A stretch of DNA of 64,000 bases, taken from the NCBI GenBank assembly GCA_017446095.1, contig JAFSRN010000008.1, positions 1-64,000 on the forward strand. Reading direction: 5' to 3'. A program made the translations under genes and the position numbers. This document shows positions 40,585 through 53,819 of this stretch, piece after piece. Each line of letters begins with the position of its first letter. Positions within the stretch are counted from its first letter, which is position 1. The notes under the pieces are model-generated. The model was given only the letters and a program-made list of their open reading frames with translations, was not told where the DNA came from and searched no databases. This DNA is from Eubacterium sp. Lineage in GTDB: Bacteria > Bacillota > Clostridia > Oscillospirales > Acutalibacteraceae.

Positions 40585-43356
40585 TTAGTCCTCAATAGGC
40601 TTGTCAAGAGGTGTGGTGCAGCCGGGTGCGCCGTGGCACTTCTTGTACTTTTTGCCGCTGCCGCACGGACACGGATCGTTAGGACCGATCTTCTTTTCCT
40701 TGCGGACTGTAACCTGCTTAGCGTTTGATTCGGTTTCGCTTGAAGATGTTGCAGTAACTCTTGCAACGGCTCTTCTCTGTACGTCTGCCTTATGGCGAGG
40801 CATAAGAGTGAGCATCATCTTTGCTGTATCCTCACGGATCATAGCAGTCATCTCTTCAAACATATCGTAGGATTCCATACGGTAAGCAACTACCGGGTCG
40901 CGCTGTGCGTAGGAACGAAGGTGGATACCGCGCTTGAGGTCCTCCATAGCGTCGATGTGATCCATCCAGTAAGTATCTACGTTGCGCAGAAGAATCATAC
41001 GCTCGAACTCGCCGAACATATCGTCGCCGAGAATCTTCTTCTTTTCGTCAAGGCGCTCTCTGCCTCTGCTCTGAAGAAGCTCGATAACGTCAACAGGATT
41101 AACTTCCTCTCTGTCCTTAAAGTCGTCATCATCGCAGATAAGCCATGACTTATACTTTTCACGAAGGCCGTCAAGGTTCCAGTCGTCCTTGCTTTCGCCT
41201 GACAGGTAGTTATTAACGTTCTCTTCGATATTCTGGTCGAGCATCTTAAGGATCGTTTCCGTAAGGTCAAGACCTTCAAGCACCTGGTCACGCTGCGTGT
41301 AGATAAGTTCACGCATACGGTTCATAACATCATCGTACTGCAGGGTGTTCTTACGGATACCGAAGTTCCTGCCCTCAACCTTCTTCTGTGAAGATTCAAC
41401 AGTTCTGGAGATGAATTTTGATTCGATAGGAAGATTTTCGTCGTCGGTGAGCTTTGCCATCATAACCTGCATTCTGTCGCCGCCGAACAGACGCATAAGG
41501 TCGTCCTCGCAGGACAGATAGAACTGGCTTGCACCCGGGTCGCCCTGACGTCCCGAACGTCCGCGCAGCTGGTTATCGATACGGCGTGCGTCGTGACGCT
41601 CTGTACCGAGGATAAACAGACCGCCTGCTTCGCGTACCTTGTCAGCCTCTTCTTTAATTTCTTCCTTATATTTAGCTTCGAGGTCGATGAACTTCTGCCT
41701 TGCCTTGAGGATATCCTCGTCATCAGTCTCGGCAAAACCTGTTGCCTCGTCAATCTGCTCGTTTGTAAAGGACATCTTCTTAAGGTCAGCCTTTGCAAGG
41801 AACTCTGCGTTACCGCCGAGCATAATATCGGTACCACGGCCAGCCATGTTTGTAGCGATTGTTACAGCGCCGAACTTACCTGCCTGTGCGATGATAGCAG
41901 CCTCACGCTCGTGGTTCTTTGCGTTAAGTACGTTATGCTCAATGCCCTCTTTTTTGAGCAGCTTGGAAAGATGTTCACTCTTTTCAATGCTGATTGTGCC
42001 GACAAGGACAGGCTGTCCCTTTTCATGGCACTCTTTAATCTGCTCAATAACATTGTGGTACTTGCCCTTTTCCGTCTGGAAAATAACATCCGGTTTGTCG
42101 TCACGGATAAGCGGCTTGTTTGTAGGAATCTCAACAACGTCGAGCTTATAGATTTCGTCAAATTCAGGTGCTTCGGTAGCAGCCGTACCTGTCATACCGG
42201 AAAGCTTTTTGTAAAGACGGAAGTAGTTCTGGAAGGTGATGGTTGCAAGAGTCTTGCTCTCGTGCTCAACCTTAACGTTTTCCTTTGCTTCCAGAGCCTG
42301 GTGCAGACCTTCGTTATAACGTCTGCCTTCCATAATACGGCCTGTGAACTCGTCTACGATTTTAACCTGACCCTCTTTGACAACGTAGTCGATGTCGCGA
42401 GTCATAACACCGTGAGCCTTGATAGCCTGGTCGATATGGTGACGAAGCGTAGTGTTATCGATTGACATAAGGTCCTCAACGTTAAAGAACTTTTCAGCCT
42501 TTTCAACACCGCTCTTGAGCAGGGTTGCAGTTTTAGCCTTTTCGTCAACGATGTAGTCGCCGTCGTAATTATCTTCAATATCTTCCTTATCGTCGGTCTT
42601 TGCAACCTTAACCATTTTAAGGGACTTTGCAAAAACGTTTGCCTGACGGTAAAGGTCTGTTGATGCGTCGCCCTTACCGCTGATGATAAGCGGAGTACGC
42701 GCCTCATCTATAAGAATGGAGTCGACCTCATCGACAATAGCGAAGATGTGACCGCGCTGTACCTTCTGCTCTTTATACTGAACCATATTATCACGAAGAT
42801 AGTCAAAGCCCATCTCGTTATTGGTACCGTATGTGATATCGCAGTTGTACGCTTCCTGGCGCTGCGCATTATTCTTTTCGTGAACAATAAGACCTACCTT
42901 AAGACCGAGGAAACGGTAAACCTTGCCCATCCACTCGGAGTCACGCTTTGCAAGGTAGTCATTAACGGTTACGATGTGAACGCCCTCGCCCGTAAGTGCG
43001 TTAAGGTAAGCGGGAAGGGTCGCAACGAGCGTTTTACCTTCACCTGTTTTCATCTCGGCGATTCTGCCCTGATGAAGAACGATACCGCCGATTAACTGTA
43101 CGTCGAAGTGGCGCAGACCGATTACACGGTCAGCAGCCTCACGGCATACCGCAAACGCATCGGGAAGGATATCGTCAAGAGTTTCACCGTCTGCAAGTCT
43201 GCCCTTGAGCAGTTCAGTCTGCGAGGACAGCTCTTTGTCGTCCATCTCTGCATACTTGTCTGCCAAGTCGTTAATTTTGTCCACAGTTTTGCGGAGCTTT
43301 TTAACTTCCTTTTTGGAGTAATCGCCAAAAATTGCAGTTACAAATTTGTTAGCCAT
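40585..43356 (-). CDS. secA: Preprotein translocase ATPase SecA
   Basis: This 923-residue motor drives unfolded preproteins through SecYEG using ATP. The start is ATG 43356 with AGAGGTG upstream; the longer frame adds 23 residues without support. Walker A MKTGEGKT lies at ~102-109, with VDEVDSILIDEARTPLIISG as the Walker B region, the preprotein cross-linking domain in the middle, and IATNMAGRGTDI plus QLRGRSGRQGDPG in the second ATPase half. The C-terminal zinc tail (DPCPCGSGKKYKKCHG) is complete. The many exported proteins in this window depend on it. Confidence 0.98.
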   Translation of the reverse strand: MANKFVTAIFGDYSKKEVKKLRKTVDKINDLADKYAEMDDKELSSQTELLKGRLADGETLDDILPDAFAVCREAADRVIGLRHFDVQLIGGIVLHQGRIAEMKTGEGKTLVATLPAYLNALTGEGVHIVTVNDYLAKRDSEWMGKVYRFLGLKVGLIVHEKNNAQRQEAYNCDITYGTNNEMGFDYLRDNMVQYKEQKVQRGHIFAIVDEVDSILIDEARTPLIISGKGDASTDLYRQANVFAKSLKMVKVAKTDDKEDIEDNYDGDYIVDEKAKTATLLKSGVEKAEKFFNVEDLMSIDNTTLRHHIDQAIKAHGVMTRDIDYVVKEGQVKIVDEFTGRIMEGRRYNEGLHQALEAKENVKVEHESKTLATITFQNYFRLYKKLSGMTGTAATEAPEFDEIYKLDVVEIPTNKPLIRDDKPDVIFQTEKGKYHNVIEQIKECHEKGQPVLVGTISIEKSEHLSKLLKKEGIEHNVLNAKNHEREAAIIAQAGKFGAVTIATNMAGRGTDIMLGGNAEFLAKADLKKMSFTNEQIDEATGFAETDDEDILKARQKFIDLEAKYKEEIKEEADKVREAGGLFILGTERHDARRIDNQLRGRSGRQGDPGASQFYLSCEDDLMRLFGGDRMQVMMAKLTDDENLPIESKFISRTVESSQKKVEGRNFGIRKNTLQYDDVMNRMRELIYTQRDQVLEGLDLTETILKMLDQNIEENVNNYLSGESKDDWNLDGLREKYKSWLICDDDDFKDREEVNPVDVIELLQSRGRERLDEKKKILGDDMFGEFERMILLRNVDTYWMDHIDAMEDLKRGIHLRSYAQRDPVVAYRMESYDMFEEMTAMIREDTAKMMLTLMPRHKADVQRRAVARVTATSSSETESNAKQVTVRKEKKIGPNDPCPCGSGKKYKKCHGAPGCTTPLDKPIED

Positions 43357-43434
43357 ATTTTTACACCTCTTGTGGTTTTTACTTTTTTGCAATATACCCG
43401 CATACGCCGCGCGGGCAATTTGCACGCAGATAAT

Positions 43435-43463
43435 ATATTAACACAAATGACAGTCAATGTCAA
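43435..43463 (-). promoter_or_regulatory. SigmaA promoter of secA
   Basis: Minus strand TTGACA (43463-43458), 17-bp spacer, TAATAT (43440-43435). A second TTGACT lies 7 bp downstream and could give an alternative start. Confidence 0.75.
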
Positions 43464-43495
43464 TTATATATTATATATAATTTATTACCGCCTGA

Positions 43496-44098
43496 TTATA
43501 CGCCGAATACTGATTTAATAGCGGAAAGCGCGTCGCCCGAAACTGCGTCCTCGCCTTCCTCGTCAAATGCAAGCATTAGGTTTTTCTTGCCGTTTTTAAC
43601 CTTGAGGGTGATTTCCGTCTTTTCCTTCTTCATTTCGGCGGAGTCGATTTTTTCAATAAGCGGGTTAAGATTTTCGTTAATAAAGTTATCGTCGTCAAGC
43701 TTTGTAAGCAGCTGCGCATTTGAGTAGTTGGACTTAAGGTCGTACGCAAACGCGGTGGCAGGAACCATCAGATCCTTGTTGATTACCTCTAAAGTAACGG
43801 TTGCATTTTCCGCGTCGATGCTTTTTATTTCCATGGTAAGGTTGCTGAACATCGCCTGACCGAGAGTTTTAAACGCCTCTTTTTTATCCGCAATCGGGAT
43901 AATTACGTCGAGCGTTTTTGAGTCGACATACTTTTTGAGCGCCTTTGTGTCGAACTCTTTGAGCGCCTGTTCCGCCTTTTCCACCGTTTTGGTGATGTTT
44001 TCGTCAGTCATTTCCACGTTTGCAGAGCAGCCGCCGAAGCCGCATGCAACGCCAGCAAGCAGCAAAACACACAAAAACAGGCTGATAATTCTTTTCAT
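43496..44098 (-). CDS. Lipoprotein, family not assigned
   Basis: This 200-residue exported protein has a lipobox FGGCS (Cys 24), so it is likely anchored on the outer membrane face. The mature part is a mixed alpha/beta domain with alternating charged and hydrophobic strands (LTMEIKSIDAENATVTLEVIN, EKTEITLKVKNGKKNLMLAF), resembling DUF5105/NTF2-like lipoproteins of Firmicutes, though I am not sure. AAGGGG precedes the ATG. It sits upstream of secA on the same strand but has a separate promoter region between. Confidence 0.75.
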   Translation of the reverse strand: MKRIISLFLCVLLLAGVACGFGGCSANVEMTDENITKTVEKAEQALKEFDTKALKKYVDSKTLDVIIPIADKKEAFKTLGQAMFSNLTMEIKSIDAENATVTLEVINKDLMVPATAFAYDLKSNYSNAQLLTKLDDDNFINENLNPLIEKIDSAEMKKEKTEITLKVKNGKKNLMLAFDEEGEDAVSGDALSAIKSVFGV

Positions 44099-44205
44099 AA
44101 TTGCACCCCTTAATAAAAAATTTAAAAATAACTTGCATAATTTCTTTAAATATTATATATTTTATGGACAAACATTGCAACAATAAATTTGAATAAATAA
44201 AAAAA

Positions 44206-44234
44206 TTGCTTTTTTGGTTGATATATGGTATAAT
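44206..44234 (+). promoter_or_regulatory. Promoter of the sugar transferase gene
   Basis: TTGCTT (44206-44211), 17-bp spacer, TATAAT (44229-44234). It leaves a leader of about 57 nt. Confidence 0.75.
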
Positions 44235-44298
44235 GCTATGGATTGAACCACTTTATATTGTTACACTAATGATTTTTTCTACACTTTAGGTAATTGGT

Positions 44299-44916
44299 AT
44301 GAAAGAGATTTTACACAAATATTTCGGCGCAACGAAATGGAAGCGGCTTTTTGACATAGTTGCCTCGTTTCTTGCATTAATAGTATTGTCGCCTGTTTTT
44401 CTGGTGATTTGCACGATTATATTCTTCACACCGGACTGCAAGGTATTCTTCAGCCACGAAAGGCGCGGCAGGCGCGGCAAGCCGTTTACGATGTACAAGT
44501 TCCAGACGATGAAAAGCACCGCACCGAACTGTGCAACGGCTGACCTGGAAAACCCTGAGCAGTACATCACAAAAATCGGCAGGGTGCTGCGCAAGACGAG
44601 TCTTGACGAGCTTCCGCAGCTGTGGAACATCCTTAAAGGCGATATGAGCTTTGTGGGGCCGCGACCGCTGATTTCAAGCGAGATGCGCGCACACAGGCTG
44701 AGGCTGGAATACGGCGTTTACCGTTTCAGACCGGGGCTTACGGGCTGGGCGCAGGTAAACGGACGCGACGATATTTCGCTGATGAAAAAGATGAAGCTTG
44801 ACAAGGAATACAGCGATAACTGGTCTATCGGGCTTGATATTAAAATTATGATTCGCTCGGTTAAGACGGTTATCACGCAGGAGGGCTTCCATGAAGGCAA
44901 GTTCCACAGGCGTTAA
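44299..44916 (+). CDS. Undecaprenyl-phosphate sugar transferase (bacterial sugar transferase family)
   Basis: This 205-residue membrane-bound enzyme starts a surface polysaccharide by placing a sugar phosphate on undecaprenyl phosphate. One hydrophobic segment (23-45, [19 protein letters not shown]) is the re-entrant anchor. The catalytic core follows with FMYKFQTM-like [39 protein letters not shown] and [16 protein letters not shown]. The ribosome site is weak (TAGGTAATTGGT). The next gene is beta-galactosidase; a functional link is not obvious. Confidence 0.92.
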   Translation: MKEILHKYFGATKWKRLFDIVASFLALIVLSPVFLVICTIIFFTPDCKVFFSHERRGRRGKPFTMYKFQTMKSTAPNCATADLENPEQYITKIGRVLRKTSLDELPQLWNILKGDMSFVGPRPLISSEMRAHRLRLEYGVYRFRPGLTGWAQVNGRDDISLMKKMKLDKEYSDNWSIGLDIKIMIRSVKTVITQEGFHEGKFHRR

Positions 44917-44954
44917 TCGCAGTTTTGAGTTTTTAGTTTTTAGTTTTGAGCTAG

Positions 44955-48026
<3,072 letters not shown>

Positions 48027-48043
48027 ATTTTTGTTGATTTCTC

Positions 48044-48072
48044 TTGACATTTGTAGATTAAAGTGCTATATA
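48044..48072 (+). promoter_or_regulatory. Promoter of the radical SAM gene
   Basis: TTGACA (48044-48049), 17-bp spacer, TATATA (48067-48072). Confidence 0.8.
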
Positions 48073-48116
48073 TGGCATTACTACAATATATTTTTAGTAG
48101 ATGAGAGGAAAGAATT

Positions 48117-49544
48117 ATGGGTATTAAGGATTCTGCTATGTCCTTTGCTGTTAAAAACGCAGTAAAGTATGCAAGAAAAGATTTTAATAAAAATGCGCCC
48201 AAAATCCTCAGCCTTCTTGAAATGGCTGACGTAAAAAAAGTAAACCGTTCCACCTATGCAGGTCTGCACAAGGTAATGGACGATCCCGATAACAACTGGA
48301 TGCGTTTTGCAAAGAGCGTTATCTGCGACACTGACGAAAAAGTGCTTGAAAAAATGATTCCGCCGCTTATGAACGTTGCAATCAACAGCTACGACGTCCG
48401 TATGGCGAATATTGAAAAGTACGGCTGCAACGTGCCGTGGGCTATCCTTATGGACCCGACCGCTGCCTGCAACCTTAAATGCACAGGCTGCTGGGCTGCA
48501 GAGTACGGTCACTCAAGCCAGCTTACTTACGACGACCTTGCAAGAATCATCAGCCAGGCAAAAGAGCTTGGCACATATATGTTCCTTTACACAGGCGGCG
48601 AGCCGACAATGCGCAAGGACGACCTTATGCGCCTTTGCCGTGAGAATCCGGACTGTATCTTTATGAGCTTTACAAACGGCACGCTGATTGACGACGACCT
48701 TGCAGATAAAATCGGTGAGGTTGGCAACTTCTTCCCCGCTTTCTCAATTGAAGGCTATGAGGAGGAAAACGACTTCCGCCGCGGCAAGGGTACGTTTAAA
48801 AAATGCACAGCCGCTATGAAAAGGCTTAAGGACAGAGGCATCCCGTTCGGCGCTTCGCTTTGCTACACAAGCAAAAACACCGAGCTGCTTGCTTCGGACG
48901 AGTATATGGACTGGCTCATTGACCAGGGCGTTAAGTTTGCATGGTTCTTCACCTATATGCCAACCGGCAACGGCGCTGTAACCGAGCTTATGGTATCCCC
49001 CGAGCAGAGAGCGCTTATGTTCAAAAAGATGCGCGAATGGCGCGAAACAAAGCCGATTTTTGCGCTTGACTTCTGGAACGACGGCGAGTACGTTCAGGGC
49101 TGTATCGCAGGCGGCAGACACTACTTCCACATCAATTCAAACGGCGACTGCGAGCCGTGCGCATTTGTGCATTACTCAAATGTGAACATAAAGGAATGTT
49201 CCGTGCTTGAAGCACTGCAGAGTCCGCTGTTTATGGCGTACAAGCGCAATCAGCCGTTCTCAAACAATATGCTTCGTCCCTGCCCCGTTCTCGACAACCC
49301 GGGCGCTATCAGCAAAATGGTTGCGGAAACAGGCGCTTACTCAACAGAGATGCAGCATCCCGAATCCGCAAACGAGCTGTTTGACAAGACTATCGGCGCT
49401 GCAAAGGCTTGGAAAGTTAAGGCTGACGAGCTGTTTGACCGTGACGAGTACATTGCAAATCACGTTAAAGATGAGAATATGTACAACTACGAAAAGGACG
49501 ATTCCGAGCGCGAGTTCAACGAATTTGAAAAGACAGAAGCGTAG
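48117..49544 (+). CDS. Radical SAM protein with SPASM-like C-terminus
   Basis: This 475-residue iron-sulfur enzyme has the cluster motif CNLKCTGC (Cys118, 122, 125), which cleaves S-adenosylmethionine, and YTGGEPTMR downstream as the SAM-binding GGE motif. A C-terminal Cys-rich part (GCIAGGRHYFHINSNGDCEPCAFVHYSN) looks like a SPASM or twitch extension binding another cluster. The N-terminal ~100 residues are helical and specific to this subgroup. The substrate is unknown: no small precursor peptide is visible nearby, and neighbours are lacZ and pth. GAGGAAAG precedes the ATG. Confidence 0.88.
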   Translation: MGIKDSAMSFAVKNAVKYARKDFNKNAPKILSLLEMADVKKVNRSTYAGLHKVMDDPDNNWMRFAKSVICDTDEKVLEKMIPPLMNVAINSYDVRMANIEKYGCNVPWAILMDPTAACNLKCTGCWAAEYGHSSQLTYDDLARIISQAKELGTYMFLYTGGEPTMRKDDLMRLCRENPDCIFMSFTNGTLIDDDLADKIGEVGNFFPAFSIEGYEEENDFRRGKGTFKKCTAAMKRLKDRGIPFGASLCYTSKNTELLASDEYMDWLIDQGVKFAWFFTYMPTGNGAVTELMVSPEQRALMFKKMREWRETKPIFALDFWNDGEYVQGCIAGGRHYFHINSNGDCEPCAFVHYSNVNIKECSVLEALQSPLFMAYKRNQPFSNNMLRPCPVLDNPGAISKMVAETGAYSTEMQHPESANELFDKTIGAAKAWKVKADELFDRDEYIANHVKDENMYNYEKDDSEREFNEFEKTEA

Positions 49545-49559
49545 AAAAACCACATAACA

Positions 49560-49591
49560 AAGGGGGCATATCACCGCGATATGCCCCTTAA
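49560..49591 (+). terminator. Hairpin after the radical SAM gene
   Basis: GGGGCATATC/GATATGCCCC stem with loop ACCGC; it has no strong T tract, so termination may be partial and pth may be partly co-transcribed. Confidence 0.55.
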
Positions 49592-49613
49592 AGACATATA
49601 ACGAGGTAGTAAA

Positions 49614-50201
49614 ATGTTTTTCAGACGAGGAAAGATTGAGTACATCGTTGCAGGGCTCGGCAACCCCGGCAAAAAGTATGAAAAGACGCGCCACAACGCA
49701 GGCTTTATGGCGATTGACCTGCTTGCAAAAAAGCACGGCTTTGCGTTTAAAAAGGCAAAGTTTCAGGCGCTGATTGCGGACGAAACCATTGACGGCACGC
49801 GCTGCCTGTTTATGAAGCCGCAGACGATGATGAACCTGTCCGGCGAGGCGATTATTGACGCCGCAAATTACTACAATATTCCCGACGAGAATATCATTAT
49901 AATATATGATGATGTGTCGCTTGACGTGGGCAAGGTTCGCTGCCGCCGCAAGGGCAGCGCAGGCGGTCACAACGGAATCAAGAGCATTATCTCCTGCCTC
50001 GGCAGCGAGGATTTTCCGCGTGTAAAAATCGGCGTGGGCAAAAAGCCTACGGGCGATTACGATATGGTTAAGTGGGTGCTCGGCGAGTTCCCGAAGGATA
50101 AGCAGAGCGACCTTGACAAAGCGCTTGAGGACGCAGTCGGCGCGACAGAAGCGATTATCACCGACGGCATCGACAGCGCGATGAATAAATACAATTCTTA
50201 A
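49614..50201 (+). CDS. pth: Peptidyl-tRNA hydrolase
   Basis: This 195-residue enzyme frees tRNA from peptidyl-tRNA lost by ribosomes. Key blocks are VAGLGNPGKKYEKTRHNAGF with the catalytic His, FMKPQTMMNLSGEA with the substrate Asn, YDDVSLDVGKVRCRRKGSAGGHNGIKSI, and RVKIGVGKKP. The N-terminal MFFRRGKIE extension is short. GAGGTAG precedes the ATG. It is followed by mfd on the same strand, the pth-mfd order common in Firmicutes. Confidence 0.96.
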   Translation: MFFRRGKIEYIVAGLGNPGKKYEKTRHNAGFMAIDLLAKKHGFAFKKAKFQALIADETIDGTRCLFMKPQTMMNLSGEAIIDAANYYNIPDENIIIIYDDVSLDVGKVRCRRKGSAGGHNGIKSIISCLGSEDFPRVKIGVGKKPTGDYDMVKWVLGEFPKDKQSDLDKALEDAVGATEAIITDGIDSAMNKYNS

Positions 50202-50330
50202 CAGGCTTTAAGTTTTAAGTGTTGAGTGTTAAGCCTGCGGTAACTCGCTTCGCTCAAACAAATAATCAGGTGTGGACAGAGTCCGCCATTAAGCATAAAA
50301 CTCAAAACCTAAAACTTAACACTATTGTTT
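50202..50330. other. Low-complexity spacer with inverted arms between pth and mfd
   Basis: Short words TTTAAGTTTTAAGTGTTGAG and AAACTCAAAACCTAAAACTT make up both ends and are inverted relatives of each other. Similar word-shuffled spacers occur at 18820-18850, 34195-34225 and 44920-44955. No ribosome site for mfd is visible within it. Confidence 0.6.
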
Positions 50331-53300
50331 ATGACTTGCTTTTCAAAAGTATTAACAAATAACGAAGAATTTAAGAGCCTCGCGGGCAGCATTAACACCC
50401 TTAATGCGCCTGTCGGGGCTATTGGTGTTGCCGATATTAACAAGGTGCATCTTGTTCACTCCCTCTGCGCCGAAACGGGCAAAAAGGGCTTTATCATCAC
50501 GCCTGACGAAGCAAGCGCTGTGCGGTTTTACGAGGATTTAGCGCAGATGCAAAAGGGCGTTTTGCTGTACCCGAAGCGTGAATTCACCTTCCTTGAGGTT
50601 GAGGGTATAAGCCGCGAATTTGAGCAAATCCGCCTTGGTGTGCTGTCAAAAATCGTTAAGGGCAACTACTCCGCGGTGGTTATGTCCGCAGCGGCGGCGG
50701 TGCAGCTTACCATGCCGCCCGACGCGCTTAAAAGCCGCACGTTCAGCATAACAACAGGCGATGAAATTGACATTGACGCCGCCGTTGACAGCCTGATTAA
50801 AGCAGGCTACACGCGGTTTGACCAGGTAGACGGCACAAGCCAGTTTGCCGTGCGCGGCGGACTTATAGACATCTTTCCGCCCGGCGCAGACGAGCCCGTG
50901 CGCATTGAGCTGTGGGGCGACACGGTGGATTCCATCACTCACTTTGACATTGCAACACAGCGCCGCAACAAAATGGTTGATTCGGTAGAGATTATTCCGT
51001 CCACCGAAGTGCTGTTTGAAAACCGCACAAAGCAGGCGAAGGCTATCCGCACGCTTGCCGAAAGCCTTAAGGGCAAGGCGGTCAAGGCGCGTGAAAAGCT
51101 GTACGCCGACTGCGACAAGCTTGAGCAGGGTGTTTCGCTGCACTGCAACGACAAATATCTGCCGCTTGCCTACGATTCGCGCGGTATATTCGACTACCTT
51201 GAGGGCATCCTTTTTGTGTGCGAAAGCGCAAAGGTTAAAGAAAAAACCACCAACGCGCAGAAGCTGCTGAATGAGGAAATTAAGTGGCTGCTTGACGACG
51301 GCGTGCTGTGCAAGGGTATAGACAAGTTTGCGCTTGATTTTGACGACCTTACCGCAGAGTACGAAAAACACGCCGCCGTGTACCTTGATTCCCTTCCGCG
51401 CGGCACGTTTGACACACCGATACGCCACCTGGCAAACTTCAGAAGTCAGAGCCTCAACGTCTGGTCGGGCACGCTCAGCCAGCTTAAGGACGAAATTTAT
51501 CCGCTGCTTAAAACAAACTACGCGGTTGTTGTTATGGCAGGCACTTCGCGCGCAGGCAAGGCGCTCGCGTACGATATTGGCGAAATGGGCTTTGCCGCAA
51601 CCTACTTTGAATCGCGCCCGTCGCAATTCGATAAAGGCAAGGTCAGCGTAATCACGGGCACACTTTCGTCGGGCTTCCAGCTTAGCGACTCAAAGTTTGC
51701 GCTTATAACGCTTGCAAAATCTAACCAGTCCAAAAAAAAGCACAAGCGATTTTCGTCAAAAGACGCGGTGCGTTCGCTTGACGAGCTTTCCGCAGGCGAC
51801 TACATTGTGCACAACGTCCACGGCATCGGCGTTTTTGACGGCATAAAAACAATGGATATAAGCGGCGTGCGCAAGGATTACATCAAAATCAGCTACGCCA
51901 AGGGCGACGCGCTTTATGTGCCTGTAACCCAGCTTGATATGGTGTCAAAATACATCGGTCCGAACGACAACGCGAGGGTTAAGGTTAACCGCCTCGGCTC
52001 TGGCGACTGGAAAAAAATCAAGTCGCGCGTACGCGAAAGTGTGCGCGATATGGCAAAGGAACTTATTGCGCTGTACGCAAAACGCATAAGCACCAAGGGC
52101 TACGCATTCAGCGAGGACACCGATTTGCAGCGCGACTTTGAGCTGCGCTTTGAATACGAGGAAACAGAGGATCAGCTGCGCTGCGCGGACGAAATCAAGG
52201 GCGATATGGAAAAGCCTGCGCCGATGGACAGACTGCTTTGCGGCGACGTCGGTTTCGGCAAAACAGAGGTTGCTCTGCGCGCCTGCTTTAAGTGCATCGG
52301 CGACGGCAAGCAATGCGCAATCCTTGTGCCCACCACGGTTCTTGCAATGCAGCACTACCAGACTGCGCTGCGGCGTATGCAGGCGTTCCCCGTGCGCGTG
52401 GAAATGCTGTCGCGCTTTGTGTCCCCCACCAAGCAAAAGCAGATACTTGAGGATCTGGCAGACGGCAAGGTCGACCTGCTTGTAGGCACGCACCGCATAA
52501 TCAGCAAGGACATCGCGTTTAAGGATTTAGGCTTGCTTGTGGTTGACGAAGAACAGCGTTTCGGCGTGGCGCAAAAAGAAAAAATCAAGGAAAAATTCCC
52601 AAAGGTTGACGTACTTACACTCTCGGCAACACCGATTCCGCGCACGCTGAATATGGCGATGAGCGGCATACGCGATATGTCGCTGCTTGAGGAAGCACCC
52701 GGCGACCGCTACCCCGTGCAGACCTACGTTGTTGAGTACGATTTCGGTATGCTTGTTGAGGCTATGGAAAAGGAGCTTGCGCGCGGCGGTCAATGCTACT
52801 ACCTGCATAACAATATTGACACAATCGACCACGTTGCAGTGCAGATTAAAAAGGCAATTCCCGACGCGACTATCGGCATAGCGCACGGCAGAATGAGTGA
52901 AGAGCAGTTAAGCGACGTCTGGCAAAAGCTGATTAACGGCGAGATTGATATACTCGTCTGCACCACGATTATTGAAACAGGCGTGGACGTTGCAAACGTA
53001 AACACGCTGATTATAGAAAATGCAGACCGCATGGGGCTTGCGCAGCTGCACCAGATACGCGGCAGAGTCGGCAGGTCGTCGCGCCGCGGCTATGCATACT
53101 TTACCTTTGTGCGCGGCAAGGAACTCAGCGAAATTGCGCGCAAGCGTCTTGAGGCAATACGCGAATACACGGAGTTCGGTTCAGGCTTTAAAATCGCAAT
53201 GCGCGATTTGGAAATCCGTGGCGCCGGTTCCCTGCTCGGCAACAAGCAGCACGGTCATATGGAAGCGGTCGGCTACGATATGTACCTTAAGCTGCTTGAA

Positions 53301-53777
53301 GAGGCGGTTGCAGAGGAAAAGGGCGAAAAGGAAGAGGACAAAACCGAGCAGAACTGCCTTATCGACATCCCCGTTGACGCAAATATTCCCGAGGATTACA
53401 TCACCTCAACGCCTGTGCGCCTTGAGATGTACAAGGCGATTGCAGGCATACGCAGCGACGCGGACGCAAACGATGTTTACGATGAGCTTACGGACAGATT
53501 CGGCGTGCCGCCTGCGCCCGTTTACGGACTTGTGGAAATCGCGCTTATGCGCAACACGGCGCTCGGGCTCGGCATTAACGAAATCCGCCAGAACGTCGGC
53601 AGCGTTAATATGTACCTTGACGACGTTAAGGTGGAATACCTTGTTGCGCTTAACGAAAAAATGCGCGGCAGGGCGACGTTTACGGCTTCAAAACGCCCGT
53701 ATATCTCTATAAAACTCGCGGGCGAAACCGCAGTTGACACAGTGCGCAACACATTAAATATTCTGCAAAATGCATAA
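50331..53777 (+). CDS. mfd: Transcription-repair coupling factor
   Basis: This ~1148-residue ATPase removes stalled RNA polymerase at DNA damage and recruits UvrA. A UvrB-like N-terminal part (~20-380) is followed by the polymerase-interacting CarD-like domain (~485-550: [16 protein letters not shown]), the RecG-type motor with Walker [13 protein letters not shown] (~640) and DEEQRFG (~740), and a C-terminal TRCF domain (~1000-1120). The ATG at 50331 has no ribosome site; a TTG lies two codons earlier and has none either, so the start is uncertain. Confidence 0.96.
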   Translation: MTCFSKVLTNNEEFKSLAGSINTLNAPVGAIGVADINKVHLVHSLCAETGKKGFIITPDEASAVRFYEDLAQMQKGVLLYPKREFTFLEVEGISREFEQIRLGVLSKIVKGNYSAVVMSAAAAVQLTMPPDALKSRTFSITTGDEIDIDAAVDSLIKAGYTRFDQVDGTSQFAVRGGLIDIFPPGADEPVRIELWGDTVDSITHFDIATQRRNKMVDSVEIIPSTEVLFENRTKQAKAIRTLAESLKGKAVKAREKLYADCDKLEQGVSLHCNDKYLPLAYDSRGIFDYLEGILFVCESAKVKEKTTNAQKLLNEEIKWLLDDGVLCKGIDKFALDFDDLTAEYEKHAAVYLDSLPRGTFDTPIRHLANFRSQSLNVWSGTLSQLKDEIYPLLKTNYAVVVMAGTSRAGKALAYDIGEMGFAATYFESRPSQFDKGKVSVITGTLSSGFQLSDSKFALITLAKSNQSKKKHKRFSSKDAVRSLDELSAGDYIVHNVHGIGVFDGIKTMDISGVRKDYIKISYAKGDALYVPVTQLDMVSKYIGPNDNARVKVNRLGSGDWKKIKSRVRESVRDMAKELIALYAKRISTKGYAFSEDTDLQRDFELRFEYEETEDQLRCADEIKGDMEKPAPMDRLLCGDVGFGKTEVALRACFKCIGDGKQCAILVPTTVLAMQHYQTALRRMQAFPVRVEMLSRFVSPTKQKQILEDLADGKVDLLVGTHRIISKDIAFKDLGLLVVDEEQRFGVAQKEKIKEKFPKVDVLTLSATPIPRTLNMAMSGIRDMSLLEEAPGDRYPVQTYVVEYDFGMLVEAMEKELARGGQCYYLHNNIDTIDHVAVQIKKAIPDATIGIAHGRMSEEQLSDVWQKLINGEIDILVCTTIIETGVDVANVNTLIIENADRMGLAQLHQIRGRVGRSSRRGYAYFTFVRGKELSEIARKRLEAIREYTEFGSGFKIAMRDLEIRGAGSLLGNKQHGHMEAVGYDMYLKLLEEAVAEEKGEKEEDKTEQNCLIDIPVDANIPEDYITSTPVRLEMYKAIAGIRSDADANDVYDELTDRFGVPPAPVYGLVEIALMRNTALGLGINEIRQNVGSVNMYLDDVKVEYLVALNEKMRGRATFTASKRPYISIKLAGETAVDTVRNTLNILQNA

Positions 53778-53780
53778 AAC

Positions 53781-53816
53781 AAAACACTTCGGTCAATAAT
53801 ACGACCGAGGTGTTTT
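53781..53816 (+). terminator. Hairpin covering the ribosome site of the M23 gene
   Basis: AAAACACTTCGGTC (53781-53794) pairs with GACCGAGGTGTTTT (53803-53816). It looks like the mfd terminator, but its 3' arm contains GAGGTG (53807-53812), the ribosome site for ATG 53820. Confidence 0.8.
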
Positions 53817-53819
53817 ACT

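Noticed and set aside
48117-49544. Radical SAM gene as part of a RiPP peptide cluster
   Set aside because: No short precursor gene, transporter or peptidase lies next to it; neighbours are lacZ and pth.
50646-51626. Long minus-strand frame opposite mfd
   Set aside because: It is a codon-bias shadow of mfd, with no ribosome site and no recognisable domain. Other long antisense frames (for example opposite the zinc-ribbon gene at 60367-61596 and opposite the GT fusion) were dropped for the same reason.
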